Source of the DNA: Nocardioides sp. CER19
GTDB taxonomy: Bacteria > Actinomycetota > Actinomycetes > Propionibacteriales > Nocardioidaceae
Direction of reading: 5' to 3'
Length of the DNA: 64,000 nt
Assembly: GCF_029846275.1 (NCBI RefSeq)
Contig: NZ_JARVWS010000002.1
Coordinates: 806,001 to 870,000, forward strand
The translations under genes were made by a program, and so were the position numbers. The first letter of the stretch is position 1. Every line of letters begins with the position of its first letter. Of the stretch, positions 46,552 to 55,658 are shown piece by piece. The notes beneath the pieces were generated by a model, which saw only the letters and a program-made list of their open reading frames with translations, was not told where the DNA came from and ran no database searches.

Positions 46552-47270
46552 CCGAGCGACTCCAAGCCGTCCCTCCCGCGACCATGCACCTGTGGCTGAT
46601 GCTGGTGCTCACGTTCACCACCGGCATCAACGACGCCGTGGGCTACCTCGGTCTCGACAAGGTCTTCACCGGCAACATGACCGGAAATGTGGTCGTGCTC
46701 GGCATGGCGCTGGCCGGCGGCTCCGGGCTGCCGGTCCTCGGCCCGGCGCTCGCGCTGGTCGGCTTCATGGCCGGCGCGGCGGTCGGCGGCCGCACGCTCC
46801 GGTATGCCGGCCCGGCGTGGAGCCCCCGCACGACCGCGCTGTTCGCGAGCGTCGCCGTGGTGATGCTGGCGCTGGCCGCGGTGCTGTTCGCGGCCGGTGA
46901 CGAGCCGGCCCGGCCGGTCCAGGTCACCGTGACGACCCTCGCCGCGCTGGCGATGGGCGTGCAGGCCGCAGCGGCCCGGCACGTGGCGGTGAAGGACGTG
47001 ACGACGGTCGTCGTCACCTCGACGATCACGGGGCTCGCCGCGGACTCGCCGTTCGGCAGCGGGAAGGGCGGGGGCACGATCCGCCGGTTCGCGGCGGTCG
47101 CGCTGATCCTGGTCGGCGCCGGGATCGGCGTCCTCCTGCTGAAGGTGCACCTCGGCTGGGCGCTGCTGCTCGCGGGAGTCGTCATCGCCGCCGCCACGGC
47201 GCTCGGCGCCTGGCACGAGCGCGCCCACCGGGGCGGAGCCGAAGCCCGCGCCGGTGGGCGCGCCGTGTGA
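46548..47270 (+). CDS. DUF1275 (YoaK-type) membrane protein
   Basis: A 240-residue protein with six or seven helices and the DUF1275 pattern: 'TFTTGINDAVGYLGLDKVFTGNMTGNVVVLG' (core TGNMTGNVVVLG), then 'MGVQAAAARHVAVKDVTTVVVTSTITGLA' (core VTSTITGL). GTG at 46548 overlaps the TetR stop (GTGA), so it is in the same operon as the regulator. The role is unknown; transport or drug resistance is suggested by context. Confidence 0.88.
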   Translation: MTERLQAVPPATMHLWLMLVLTFTTGINDAVGYLGLDKVFTGNMTGNVVVLGMALAGGSGLPVLGPALALVGFMAGAAVGGRTLRYAGPAWSPRTTALFASVAVVMLALAAVLFAAGDEPARPVQVTVTTLAALAMGVQAAAARHVAVKDVTTVVVTSTITGLAADSPFGSGKGGGTIRRFAAVALILVGAGIGVLLLKVHLGWALLLAGVVIAAATALGAWHERAHRGGAEARAGGRAV

Positions 47271-47277
47271 CGGTGAG

Positions 47278-49227
47278 CTACTTGCCGGCGATCGCCTGCA
47301 GCCAGGCCTGACCGTTCGGGACACCGAGGCCCGTCACGTCGTCGTAGCCGTCGCGGACGTGGATCGTCAGCGGCTCGTCCTGGTCGAAGGTGCGCTCGAT
47401 GTAGGCGTAGCCGTCGGCGGCGTCGAAGCCGTTGACGAAGTTGACCCGCACCGTGCCCGGGTGGGCCGCGCGCTGCGCCTTGGTGATGTCGACCGAGGCG
47501 GAGCGGGCGGCGTAGAGAGCCGGGTTGGCGAGACCGAACGAGTGCCCGGCCCGCTGCGCGGCGAGCGCCAGCATGCCGGCGTAGAGCGGCGAGGAGAGGC
47601 TGGTGCCACCGATGCGGTACTCGTCGTAGGCCTGCGTCCCGTCGGGCATCGTCTGCGTCTCACCGACCAGCAGACCCGTGTTGGGGTCACCCAGCGCGCT
47701 GACGTCCGGGATCGACCGCATCGCGCCGCCGCCGTACGTCTGGGAGATGGCGGACGGGACGACGCCGACCTGGTAGGACGGCTGCGTGAACAGCCGGCTG
47801 GTGCCGCCGCCGGAGCCGTAGAGGTAGGACGGGGTCGGGAACGCGCCGTCGGCGAGCGTCGACGTCCCTGACTCCCAGCCCAGCTCGAAGACACGGCGGC
47901 CGTCGGCGCCGATGCCGAGCGCGGTGCCGCCGACCGCAGTGACCAGCGGGCTCGTGGCCGGCCAGTCCGGGGTGGGCGTCGCGCCGGCGAGGCCGCCGGT
48001 CTCGTCACCGTTGTCTCCGCTCGAGTAGAGCAGCGACATGCCCTCGGCCGCCGCCTGCGCCTGGATGTCGAGGTAGGGCTTGATGAAGCCGTTGGGCAGA
48101 GCCTCCGAGTCCCACCCGTAGGAGTTGGTCACGATGTCGGCGGCGCGGTCGTCGACGACCTTGTTGAGGACGGCGTCGAGGTCCTGGAAGTTGTTGGGCG
48201 CGCCGTAGTAGACGATGTCCGCGCCCGGCGCCATGGTGTGGACGGCCTCGATGTCGAGCGTCTCCTCACCGGCCCAGCCCTGCGGGTCCTGCTTCTTGGA
48301 CTCGGGCTTGTTGTAGACGCCCGGCGGCACGACCTGGCGGAAGTGGCCCTTGATCGAGGGGAGTCCGTGCCGGGCCGAGTAGGTCTCGACGTCGGACTCG
48401 ATCGTCGGGGACGCGTAGGCGTCGATGACGGCGACGGTGACGCCGCGGCCGTCGTTGCCGGACCCGATCGCGCTGGACATGCCGTAGGCGCTCTGCAGCT
48501 GGGCGCCGGCGTACCCGCAGGGCGCGAACGCGGGGGAGCCGGCGGGCAGGATGGTGCCGTCCGGCGTGGGAGTGTTCTGCGGCGTCTTCTCGCCCCAGTA
48601 CGCCGAGCACGGCTGCGCGTTGTGGTAGACCGCCGGGCCGGGCGTGGTCTTGTGGGTCTGCGCGAGGGTCTGCGACTCGTCGAGGCCGACGACCGCCTCG
48701 ACGGCGGGCAGGCTGCTCGGCAGGGAGAGAGCGGTCGTGTTGCTGCGCAGCTGCTTGCCGGCGACCGAGTACTCGGCGAAGGAGGTCGAGAACGCGGTGG
48801 CGGCCTGGGCGGCGGTGCCGGTCGCCTCGACGTACTTCTGGTTCGCCGGCACGCCGGTGACCTTGAAGCCCTGGCCGCTCAGCCACTTCTTGACGGCGTT
48901 GACGTCGGCGCTGCTGGGCGAGAACTGCGCCCGGAACTGTGCCGGTGTCAGGAACTTGCCATAGCTCGCGCTGCCCGGTGTGGAGACGGACATCGCGAGC
49001 TGCTGGGCCGCATCGCCGCCGCGCAGCCCGAGGTAGACGCGGAAGTCGACGGCTGTCGAGCCCGGGACGCTGCCCACCTTGTGGGAGGCGTTGGCCCAGG
49101 ACGGCACGCTGCCGGGCAGCGTGCGGGTGCTGGCGGCATCGGCAGCCGTGGAGGTGACCAGGCTGGTGCCGGTACCGAGAACAACGGCCGCCGCGATCGC
49201 GGCGGCCGAGGTGGTCAAACGTGTCAC
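47278..49227 (-). CDS. Secreted sedolisin (S53) peptidase
   Basis: A 649-residue acid serine-carboxyl peptidase. The signal peptide (about 1-31) is followed by a long pro-kumamolisin activation domain ('YLGLRGGDAAQQL', 'GKFLTPAQFRAQFSPSSADVNAVKKWLSGQGF', core KFLTPAQF). The catalytic domain has 'AGEETLDIEAVHTMAPGADI' (Glu and Asp), 'LLYSSGDNGDE' (oxyanion Asp) and 'IGGTSLSSPLYAGMLAL' (Ser). GTG at 49227 has CTGGAG upstream, preferred over GTG at 49281. It is active outside the cell at low pH. Confidence 0.93.
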   Translation of the reverse strand: MTRLTTSAAAIAAAVVLGTGTSLVTSTAADAASTRTLPGSVPSWANASHKVGSVPGSTAVDFRVYLGLRGGDAAQQLAMSVSTPGSASYGKFLTPAQFRAQFSPSSADVNAVKKWLSGQGFKVTGVPANQKYVEATGTAAQAATAFSTSFAEYSVAGKQLRSNTTALSLPSSLPAVEAVVGLDESQTLAQTHKTTPGPAVYHNAQPCSAYWGEKTPQNTPTPDGTILPAGSPAFAPCGYAGAQLQSAYGMSSAIGSGNDGRGVTVAVIDAYASPTIESDVETYSARHGLPSIKGHFRQVVPPGVYNKPESKKQDPQGWAGEETLDIEAVHTMAPGADIVYYGAPNNFQDLDAVLNKVVDDRAADIVTNSYGWDSEALPNGFIKPYLDIQAQAAAEGMSLLYSSGDNGDETGGLAGATPTPDWPATSPLVTAVGGTALGIGADGRRVFELGWESGTSTLADGAFPTPSYLYGSGGGTSRLFTQPSYQVGVVPSAISQTYGGGAMRSIPDVSALGDPNTGLLVGETQTMPDGTQAYDEYRIGGTSLSSPLYAGMLALAAQRAGHSFGLANPALYAARSASVDITKAQRAAHPGTVRVNFVNGFDAADGYAYIERTFDQDEPLTIHVRDGYDDVTGLGVPNGQAWLQAIAGK

Positions 49228-49330
49228 GTTGGAACTCCAGTCCCATGTAGGTGCGCCCGGCCCGATGCAGGGCAGATGCAACGTATGCCTATGGATCGGA
49301 CGACGTAAAGAGGCAGTTCTCGCGCGCTTC

Positions 49331-50833
49331 TCACGCGGGCGTGGAGCCCTCGGTCAGCCGGGTCGCCAGGTCGAGCAGGTCCCGGTCGCGGCCGGGCGCC
49401 GCGACCAGGCCGACCCCGATCGGCAGGCCGCGGGTCGGGAGCGGGATGGTCACCGCCGGCAGGCCGCCAAGGGCGGCGAGGAAGGTCAGCCGGGGGGTCG
49501 CACTCCGGACGCGGTCGCTCGGCACCGGGGCGACGGAGGGGGTGCTCGGCAGCACCAGGATCCTGTCGCCGACGAGGTCGCGGATCATCCGGCCGGCGGC
49601 CCCGGTCGCCTCCTCGGCCTCCCGAGCCTGCTCGGCGGTGATGAGGGAGGCGTCCTCGAACCGCTTCCTCACCTCCGAGCCGAGGGTGTCCATCCGGGGC
49701 CCGAGCCACTCGCCGTGGGCCCGCCAGGCCTGGGCGCCCTGGTGGACCCTCAGCGCCGCCACCCAGTCGTCGAGCCGGTGCAGCGGCCAGTGCTCCTCGC
49801 GCACGCCGTCGGGGAGCCAGGCACGGATCGCGTCGGCCACGTCCGCCGTAGCCAGGTCGACGAGCTCGGGGACGACGACGAACGACTGGTCGCCGCCGGT
49901 CGCCTGGTCGGGGAGGAGGACGTCGCCGACCGCCCGGAGGAGGAACGCGGAGCGGGTCAGCCAGCCGACGGCGTCGTAGGAGGGTGCGAGGGGGAGCACG
50001 CCGGTCATCGGGACGGCGCCGTGCGTCGTACGGATGCCGTAGAGACCCTGGTAGGCGGCCGGCACCCGGATCGAGCCGACGGTGTCGGTCCCGAGCCCGA
50101 TGGTCGCGTGGCCGAGGCTGACGGCGCTCGCGGAGCCGCTGCTCGAGCCGCCGGGGAGGCGGTGCGGCGCGCGCGGGTTGGGCGGGGTGCCGTAGTGCGG
50201 GTTGGTGCCGTCGAGGCCGTAGGCGAGCTCGACCATGCGGGCGATGCCGCGGATCTCGGCGCCGGCGTCGAGCAGGAGCCGTACGGCGGCCGCGTGCTCG
50301 CGCTCCTCCGGAGCGTGCCGCAGCCACTCGGGGTTGCCGGCGCCGATCCGCTGACCGGCGACCGCGAAGACGTCCTTGACCGCGACGGTCTCGCCGGCCA
50401 GCGCGCCGTCGGGGTCGGTGCAGGCGACGAGCGGGTCGCCGACGATGCGCCAGATGCTGCCGTCCAGCGCGGGGGTGGGCGACGACTCGTGCGCGGCGGT
50501 GATCAGCCAGGCGCCGTCGACCCGGGCCCAGAGCTGGGTCTGCTGGCCGCGACCACCGGTGGTCGTCTCAGTGACGGCGACGACCAGCGCGTGGTCGTCG
50601 TCGATGGTCTGGACGTGCGTCTGCACGAGCCGCCGGCGGGGCGCTTCGGCGCCCACCGTGCTCGTGATGGCCTCGTGGCCGACGACCAGCCCGTCAGCGT
50701 CCCCCCGCAGGGTCGTCTCGCCGCTCGCGAACAGGCGTCCGACGGCGGTGGTGTCGCCCGCGGCGACGGCCTGCTCGTAGGCACGGAACGCCTCGACGAG
50801 GCCGGCCGGGGGCTGCGGGTTCCGCGCGGTCAT
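49331..50833 (-). CDS. AtzH-like domain fused to an amidase-signature enzyme
   Basis: 500 residues in two parts. Residues 1-125 form a SnoaL/NTF2-like DUF3225 (AtzH) domain ('LVEAFRAYEQAVAAGDTTAVGRLF', 'VQTIDDDHALVVAVTETT'). Residues 135-500 form an amidase-signature domain with catalytic Lys in 'GETVAVKDVF', cis-Ser loop 'GGSSSGSASAVS' and nucleophile region 'GLGTDTVGSIRVPAAY'. In cyanuric-acid degradation AtzH partners the amidases AtzE/AtzF; here the two are one chain. The substrate is unknown but likely a biuret- or allophanate-like amide (inference). Confidence 0.85.
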   Translation of the reverse strand: MTARNPQPPAGLVEAFRAYEQAVAAGDTTAVGRLFASGETTLRGDADGLVVGHEAITSTVGAEAPRRRLVQTHVQTIDDDHALVVAVTETTTGGRGQQTQLWARVDGAWLITAAHESSPTPALDGSIWRIVGDPLVACTDPDGALAGETVAVKDVFAVAGQRIGAGNPEWLRHAPEEREHAAAVRLLLDAGAEIRGIARMVELAYGLDGTNPHYGTPPNPRAPHRLPGGSSSGSASAVSLGHATIGLGTDTVGSIRVPAAYQGLYGIRTTHGAVPMTGVLPLAPSYDAVGWLTRSAFLLRAVGDVLLPDQATGGDQSFVVVPELVDLATADVADAIRAWLPDGVREEHWPLHRLDDWVAALRVHQGAQAWRAHGEWLGPRMDTLGSEVRKRFEDASLITAEQAREAEEATGAAGRMIRDLVGDRILVLPSTPSVAPVPSDRVRSATPRLTFLAALGGLPAVTIPLPTRGLPIGVGLVAAPGRDRDLLDLATRLTEGSTPA

Positions 50834-50876
50834 GGGCCGACCCTACGGAACGGGCGGATCCCAGGGTCGGCGATCG

Positions 50877-52223
50877 TCAGGCGGCGAGGTCGAGCAGCCG
50901 TCGCCAGCGGGCCTCGCCGGCGCTGGGCTGCCGGGGCTTGCGGAGCGCGCGGGTGCCGGTGTGGTCGACGAGGTAGGCCTGGCCGTGCGGGTCGCGCCAC
51001 ACAAAGATGCCGGGGAAGGGCTGCTGCACCTGCCAGCCGGCGTGGGTCTTCAGCCGGTGGTGGAAAGTCGTCATCGGTCCGTAGTTCCCGATCGCGCTCG
51101 GACCGTGCTCGTCCCAGGCGATGGTGTGGTCGACCTGCATCCTGCCGCTGCGGCAGGAGGCGAACGGGAAGGTGTCGGCCGGCGTCATCAGGCGCACGGC
51201 CCGTCGATGTCGGTCGGGGATTTCGTAGGCATCCACCGGTGCCTGGCCCTCGATGTCGAGGACCGGCTGGACGGCGAACCTGGCGCGAGGTCCGAGGAAG
51301 CGGCGCAGCCAGTCCTCGGTGACGGCGTGGTCGGTGCCGTCCGGGCGCTGGATGCGCACGATCCCCTCGCCCGGTGCGTCCAGGGTGCCGCGGTAGGCAT
51401 GCACGAACAGCGTCACCGTGGGCAGCAGGCCGGCGACGTCGACCGGCGCAGCTTCGCCCTGCTCGTCCAGTCCGTCGCGGCCGCGCGCCAGCAACAGCAC
51501 CGCGCTCACCCGCCGCTGGTCCACGGTCTCGCCGGCGGAATCGTCGAGTCGCTTCGCGACCGCGGCGACGGTCTGGTCGATGACCTCGATGGTGGCGGCG
51601 TCGGCGCGGATGACGAAGGTCGCCATGCCGTGCCGGTCAGCACGCGTCCGCTTGGCGAAGGTCGTCTTCGCGGCGTGCTGTTCGGCCTCGCGGGCGGCGT
51701 CGAGGTCGGAGGCGACCACCGCCGCCTCGACCAACGCCTCGAACCGCGACCACGAGATGCGTCCGTCCGCCGACTCCACCACGCGCCGGTCGACAGAGCG
51801 GGCCTGCTCCGCGGTGAGTTCCCGGCACCGTTTCGTCACGAACCGCGCATAGGAGGCCTTGACCTCCAGCGCGTCCACCCGCGCCCACAGCAGCGGCATC
51901 CGGTGGACGAGATCGAGGGCGTCACCCATCAGCACCCTCGCCGCAGCGGGCGACAGGCCCAGCCGCGCGCCCAGCGAGGCGGCCGCGAACTCGCCGACCA
52001 GCGGAGTCCCGGGTCCGCCGTAGCGCTTCGCCTGCTCCCGGCCGGGCCACTCGATCTCGCGAGGGTCGAGTCGCTCCTTCGGATGTCGGACCGCCCACAC
52101 GTAGGCCATCCGCAGCTTCTGCAGCTCGTGGCGTCGGCAGGTCGTCTCCACGCTCGACGCCTCGTCGAGGAACGCTCCCTCAGGGAGCTCGACCAGCTCA
52201 TCGATCGACGGCAGACCGGCCAT
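50877..52223 (-). CDS. DUF222/13E12-type protein with HNH endonuclease domain
   Basis: A 448-residue protein. A long helical DUF222-like region includes 'LGARLGLSPAAARVLMGDALDLVHRMPLL' (core LSPAAARVLMG) and 'CRELTAEQARSVDRRVV'. A C-terminal HNH nuclease follows: 'SGRMQVDHTIAWDEHGPSAIGNYGPMTTFHHRLKTHAGW' (core VDHTIAWDEHG and HHRLKTH). This family is amplified in actinobacterial genomes and often linked to mobile DNA. ATG at 52223. It lies beside a decayed gene remnant. Confidence 0.9.
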   Translation of the reverse strand: MAGLPSIDELVELPEGAFLDEASSVETTCRRHELQKLRMAYVWAVRHPKERLDPREIEWPGREQAKRYGGPGTPLVGEFAAASLGARLGLSPAAARVLMGDALDLVHRMPLLWARVDALEVKASYARFVTKRCRELTAEQARSVDRRVVESADGRISWSRFEALVEAAVVASDLDAAREAEQHAAKTTFAKRTRADRHGMATFVIRADAATIEVIDQTVAAVAKRLDDSAGETVDQRRVSAVLLLARGRDGLDEQGEAAPVDVAGLLPTVTLFVHAYRGTLDAPGEGIVRIQRPDGTDHAVTEDWLRRFLGPRARFAVQPVLDIEGQAPVDAYEIPDRHRRAVRLMTPADTFPFASCRSGRMQVDHTIAWDEHGPSAIGNYGPMTTFHHRLKTHAGWQVQQPFPGIFVWRDPHGQAYLVDHTGTRALRKPRQPSAGEARWRRLLDLAA

Positions 52224-52447
52224 GAACCGACTCAAGCACCGGGCACCGACATTCCTGCAGGAGTTCTCGCAGACCTGTGAATTCGGTATCGAACTGGCCC
52301 GCGCTCTCGTTATCTGTCGGGCTTGCCATCGCTCGGGTGCTTGACCACAACGTCGTCGAAAACTCGAGGTCGGAATGGCGGAGAGAGTGATACGAGGCAC
52401 GCCTCATTCCCCAGATCGGGCATTCCGGGAACGGATGAGCAGGAAAG

Positions 52448-52700
52448 ACGGGCCACGACATCGAGGTCTCGTTCAAGCTCGGTGAGCCCGGTTCCCGGCC
52501 GGACGGCATCATCCGCGTCTCGCGGGGAAGTCGCCTCTGGACAGCGCTCGTCGAGGTCGAGACGGGGAAGGACGAGCTGGTCACGGAGCAGCTCGAGGCC
52601 TACCTCGACATCGTCCGGACCAGGGGTTTGACGCGCTGGTCACGATCTCCAACCAGATCCCGCCGGCGCCCCAGCAGCACGCCACGTCCGTGCATCGGCC
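52448..52700 (+). pseudogene. Remnant of a conserved PD-(D/E)XK-like protein with a frameshift
   Basis: Reading from 52451 gives 'GHDIEVSFKLGEPGSRPDG' and 'WTALVEVETGKDELVTEQLE', after an in-frame TGA at 52436 and no start codon. At 52623-52626 the frame must shift by one base to continue as 'GFDALVTISNQIPPAPQQ'. A fifth G in that run would restore it. The product then ends within about 25 residues. 'PDG...ALVEVETG' resembles a PD-(D/E)XK nuclease core. Both ends are missing, so it is a fragment. This explains most of the 52224-52702 gap. Confidence 0.75.
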
Positions 52701-52702
52701 GC

Positions 52703-53074
52703 TCAGAACACCACGAACGCGAGCGCCAGCAGCACCGCGACGACCACGATCCCGCCGGAGAACACCCCGACGAACCCGAACCCCGGCAGTGGCTCCCGCA
52801 GCCGCATCGCCCGCTCGGTGCGCGCCCAGCGCGTGGAGGCGGTGACGGCGACCACGCAGGCGATGGCGAGCAGCGCGATGACCAGCACCTGGCGCACCCA
52901 GACGGTCTCGGGCACCTTCAGCGAGTGCAGCGCGACGGCGCCCGCCACGATCGCGAGCGAGGTCCGGACCCAGGCGAGGAACGTCCGCTCGTTGGCCAGG
53001 CTGAAGCGGGGGTCGGGCTCCTGGCCGACGTCGTAGACGGCGTGCGGTCGACGGGGTGGCCGGTCGTCGTGCAT
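52703..53074 (-). CDS. DUF202 (YidH-type) membrane protein
   Basis: A 123-residue protein. The diagnostic 'RFSLANERTFLAWVRTSLAIVAGAVAL' (core NERTFLAWVRTSLA) opens the first of three helices. Helix 2 is about 62-80 and helix 3 about 102-122. ATG at 53074 is chosen over an upstream open frame that runs into the divergent thioesterase gene. The function is unknown. Confidence 0.9.
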   Translation of the reverse strand: MHDDRPPRRPHAVYDVGQEPDPRFSLANERTFLAWVRTSLAIVAGAVALHSLKVPETVWVRQVLVIALLAIACVVAVTASTRWARTERAMRLREPLPGFGFVGVFSGGIVVVAVLLALAFVVF

Positions 53075-53117
53075 ACCCGCAGCATGGCGCAGGATGGCGG
53101 CCGATAGGTTGCGGGCC

Positions 53118-53927
53118 ATGGCTACCAGCGAGTACGACGCCCACATCGCCGTCACCCAGACGGCGCCGGGCGACTTCGCGGCCGACCTCGACGCGGGCTG
53201 GGTCGTCGGCGGCGGGGTCAACGGCGGCTACCTGCTGGCAACGCTCGGCAACGCGATCCGCGCGACCGTCCCCGACAAGCCCGACCCGCTGTCGATCAGC
53301 GGCTACTACCTCAGCGCCAGCGTCCCCGGACCGGCGCGCGTCACGACCGAGGTCAAGCGCGACGGCGGCTCCGTCGCGACGGTGGCGGCCGAGCTGTGGC
53401 AGGGCGACCAGACGAAGATCACCGCCCTCGCGACGTACGGCGACCTGGCCGGCCTCCCCGCCGGCGTGGAGACGACCGCCGAGGAGCCTGACCTGCCGCC
53501 GCGCGACCGGTGCGTGCCCAACACGATGGCGCCGGAGGAGGTGCAGCGGCTCGCGCCGATGATGGAGCGGTTCGAGATGCTCTTCCACCCTGAGCACGTC
53601 GGCTGGGCGGTCGGGCAGCCGTCGGGCAAGGGCGTCATCAGCGCGTGGTTCCGGCTCAAGGACGGTCGCGAGCCCGACCCGATCAGCCTGCTCACGGTGG
53701 TCGACCTGCTGCCGCCGGTGACGTTCGACCTCGGTCGTCCCGGCTGGGCGCCGACGCTCGAGCTGACCGCCCATGTGCGCGCGAAGCCGGCCGAGGGCTG
53801 GCTCAAGGTGCGGCACGCGACCCGCAACGTGGCCGGCGGCATGTTCGAGGAGGACTGCGAGATCTGGGACTCCGCCGGCCGCCTCGTCGCGCAGAGCCGG
53901 CAGCTGGCCCGCCTGCCGCGTGGCTAG
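53118..53927 (+). CDS. Double-hotdog acyl-CoA thioesterase (TesB-like)
   Basis: A 269-residue double-hotdog protein: 'GWVVGGGVNGGYLLATLGNAIRATV' (core GGGVNGGYLLA) in the first hotdog, 'YYLSASVPGPARVTTEV', and a second hotdog ('ISLLTVVDLLPPV', 'LELTAHVRAKPAEGWLKVR', 'FEEDCEIWDSAGRLVAQSRQLARL'). ATG at 53118 has TAGGTT 7 bases upstream (53105-53110), leaderless. Its stop shares CTAG with the convergent gene. It probably hydrolyses fatty acyl-CoA. Confidence 0.9.
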   Translation: MATSEYDAHIAVTQTAPGDFAADLDAGWVVGGGVNGGYLLATLGNAIRATVPDKPDPLSISGYYLSASVPGPARVTTEVKRDGGSVATVAAELWQGDQTKITALATYGDLAGLPAGVETTAEEPDLPPRDRCVPNTMAPEEVQRLAPMMERFEMLFHPEHVGWAVGQPSGKGVISAWFRLKDGREPDPISLLTVVDLLPPVTFDLGRPGWAPTLELTAHVRAKPAEGWLKVRHATRNVAGGMFEEDCEIWDSAGRLVAQSRQLARLPRG

Positions 53928-54916
53928 AGGCTGAAGGTCGACCGCTCCATGGCGTAGACCCACCGCCGGCCGGGGTGCTCGCTGACCGACCAGAACATCC
54001 CGGACGGCGAGTGGTAGCAGAGGTCCTCGGGGCCCATCGGGGTCGCCCAGCGGTGCTGCTGGAACGACCCGGGGAGGCCCGTCATCACCGAGCCGAGGCC
54101 CCACGGACCGTGCGAGACGGTCACGAAGTAGCGCCCGTCGACGACCGACGCCCCCTGCATCCGCGCCTGGCCCGACTCGTCGATCCGGAGCGGCCGCGTG
54201 ATGCCGTCCGCACCGGCGCTGAGCGCGCCGGTCACCGTGTCCAGCCCGAAGCGGGCCAGCCGCTGGGTCTGCGTGGCGGAGCCGTACTCGCCGACCACCA
54301 GCGCCGGGTCCGGCCCCGTCCGGTCGAGCGACAGGAACGAGTAGCGCAGCCGCTCGGTGCCCTCGAGCGCCTCTGCCCGGTAGGAGTACCTGACCGGCAG
54401 CAGGTAGCGGTAGCCGTGCGTCTCGCGGGGGTCGAGCAGCAGGTCGTCGAGCCGGAAGGTGAGCAGGCCGCGCGCCGTCGCGGCGACGTGCAGGAACGAG
54501 CCCTGCCACACGATCCCGCCCGCGTGCGCCTGCACCGGGACGACGTCGCCCGACTCGGTCGGCGCGACGAGCAGCACGTGCCGGTAGCGCCGGGTGGCGA
54601 GGTCGAGCACCGAGATCCGCGCGCCGAGCCTGGTCTTGGAGTACCACGACACCAGGAGCAGGTCGCGGGTCACCTCGGTGCGGTAGGAGTTCGTGACCCC
54701 TTGCGGGAACCAGGTCTGGTCGTCGCCGTCCGCGCGCTCCCACGACAGCGCGCGCGCCACCGCCCGGCCCGGCGCGAACGAGCGGCGCAGGCGCTGCGGC
54801 AGGTCGGCGAGCAGGGGCGCGAGCCCGACCCGCCCGCCGCCGTACGACGACAGGGCGGTGGTCAGCGCGTCGATCTCGGCGGCGTTCTCCTCGGTGCGGG
54901 TCAGCTGCAGGCTCAC
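53924..54916 (-). CDS. Hypothetical soluble protein, possible beta-propeller
   Basis: A 330-residue protein with no motif I recognise. Its rhythm of short strands and aromatic-rich turns ('LLLVSWYSKTRLGARISVLDL', 'HAGGIVWQGSFLHVAATARGLLTF', 'VVDGRYFVTVSHGPWGLG') suggests repeated four-stranded blades. No signal peptide or membrane helix is seen. GTG at 54916 has GGAG upstream, chosen over an ATG at 54952 that would overlap the divergent Nudix start. Its stop shares CTAG with the thioesterase stop. Confidence 0.75.
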   Translation of the reverse strand: MSLQLTRTEENAAEIDALTTALSSYGGGRVGLAPLLADLPQRLRRSFAPGRAVARALSWERADGDDQTWFPQGVTNSYRTEVTRDLLLVSWYSKTRLGARISVLDLATRRYRHVLLVAPTESGDVVPVQAHAGGIVWQGSFLHVAATARGLLTFRLDDLLLDPRETHGYRYLLPVRYSYRAEALEGTERLRYSFLSLDRTGPDPALVVGEYGSATQTQRLARFGLDTVTGALSAGADGITRPLRIDESGQARMQGASVVDGRYFVTVSHGPWGLGSVMTGLPGSFQQHRWATPMGPEDLCYHSPSGMFWSVSEHPGRRWVYAMERSTFSL

Positions 54917-54950
54917 GACTCCGATCCTGCCGCGACTAGGGTCACCGGTC

Positions 54951-55649
54951 ATGGAGGAGACCGATCAGCTCGTCGTCGGCGCCGCCCTGATCCGTGGCGG
55001 CTCCGTGCTCGCCGCGCGGCGCACCAGGCCGCCCGCGGCGGCCGGCGGCTGGGAGTTCCCGGGCGGCAAGGTCGAGCCGGGGGAGGACCCCGACGCGGCG
55101 GTCGTCCGCGAGGTCGCCGAGGAGCTGGGCTGCACGGTCGAGGTGACCGGCTGGCTGACCCTCACCGTGCCGATCAGCGAGAGCCTGACGCTGCGGGTCG
55201 CGACCGCGAGGCTCGTCCGCGGGGAGCCCGCGCCGGTCGAGCAGGACCCCTCCCACGACGCCGTCCGCTGGCTGCGCGTCGACGAGCTCGACGAGGTGGC
55301 GTGGCTCGACGCCGACCGCCCGTTCCTCCCCGAGCTCGACGCGCTGCTCGCCGAGCTCGGCCGTCGCCTGCGCGGCATCTTCTTCGACGAGGACGCGGCG
55401 GCGGCCGTCGCGGGCCGGTTGCGGGCCGACGGCTGGGACGTCGAGGTCCTGCGCGAGCGCTACCACGGCGAGGACGACGACGAGGACCACCCGTGGGCGG
55501 TCGTGAGCGACGCGCCCGAAGCCGTGATGGAGCTGCTGGTGGACGAGCACGACGGCTGGCTCGATGGCGGCGACCCACCGCTGCCCGGCAGCACCCCGCC
55601 GCTGGACCTGCCGACCGCGCCCCGGCGCGTCAAGCGGCCGCCTCAGTAG
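54951..55649 (+). CDS. Nudix (MutT-like) hydrolase with C-terminal extension
   Basis: A 232-residue protein. Residues 1-130 are a MutT-type Nudix domain with the box 'GGKVEPGEDPDAAVVREVAEELG' (39-60; core REVAEELG). It probably sanitises 8-oxo-dGTP or similar. The last 100 residues ('FFDEDAAAAVAGRLRADGWDVEVLRERYHGEDDDEDHPWAVV') are an added domain of unknown role. ATG at 54951 has TAGGGT 8 bases upstream (54937-54942), leaderless. The stop TAG begins the mshB -10 box. Confidence 0.9.
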   Translation: MEETDQLVVGAALIRGGSVLAARRTRPPAAAGGWEFPGGKVEPGEDPDAAVVREVAEELGCTVEVTGWLTLTVPISESLTLRVATARLVRGEPAPVEQDPSHDAVRWLRVDELDEVAWLDADRPFLPELDALLAELGRRLRGIFFDEDAAAAVAGRLRADGWDVEVLRERYHGEDDDEDHPWAVVSDAPEAVMELLVDEHDGWLDGGDPPLPGSTPPLDLPTAPRRVKRPPQ

Positions 55650-55658
55650 GCTGACCCC

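Noticed and set aside
52323..52631. A 102-codon plus-strand frame in the gap after the HNH gene
   Set aside because: The Ser/Arg-rich translation is the out-of-frame reading of the conserved remnant described as a pseudogene.
52224..52702. Insertion sequence as cause of the remnant
   Set aside because: No transposase, terminal inverted repeats or target duplication can be seen.
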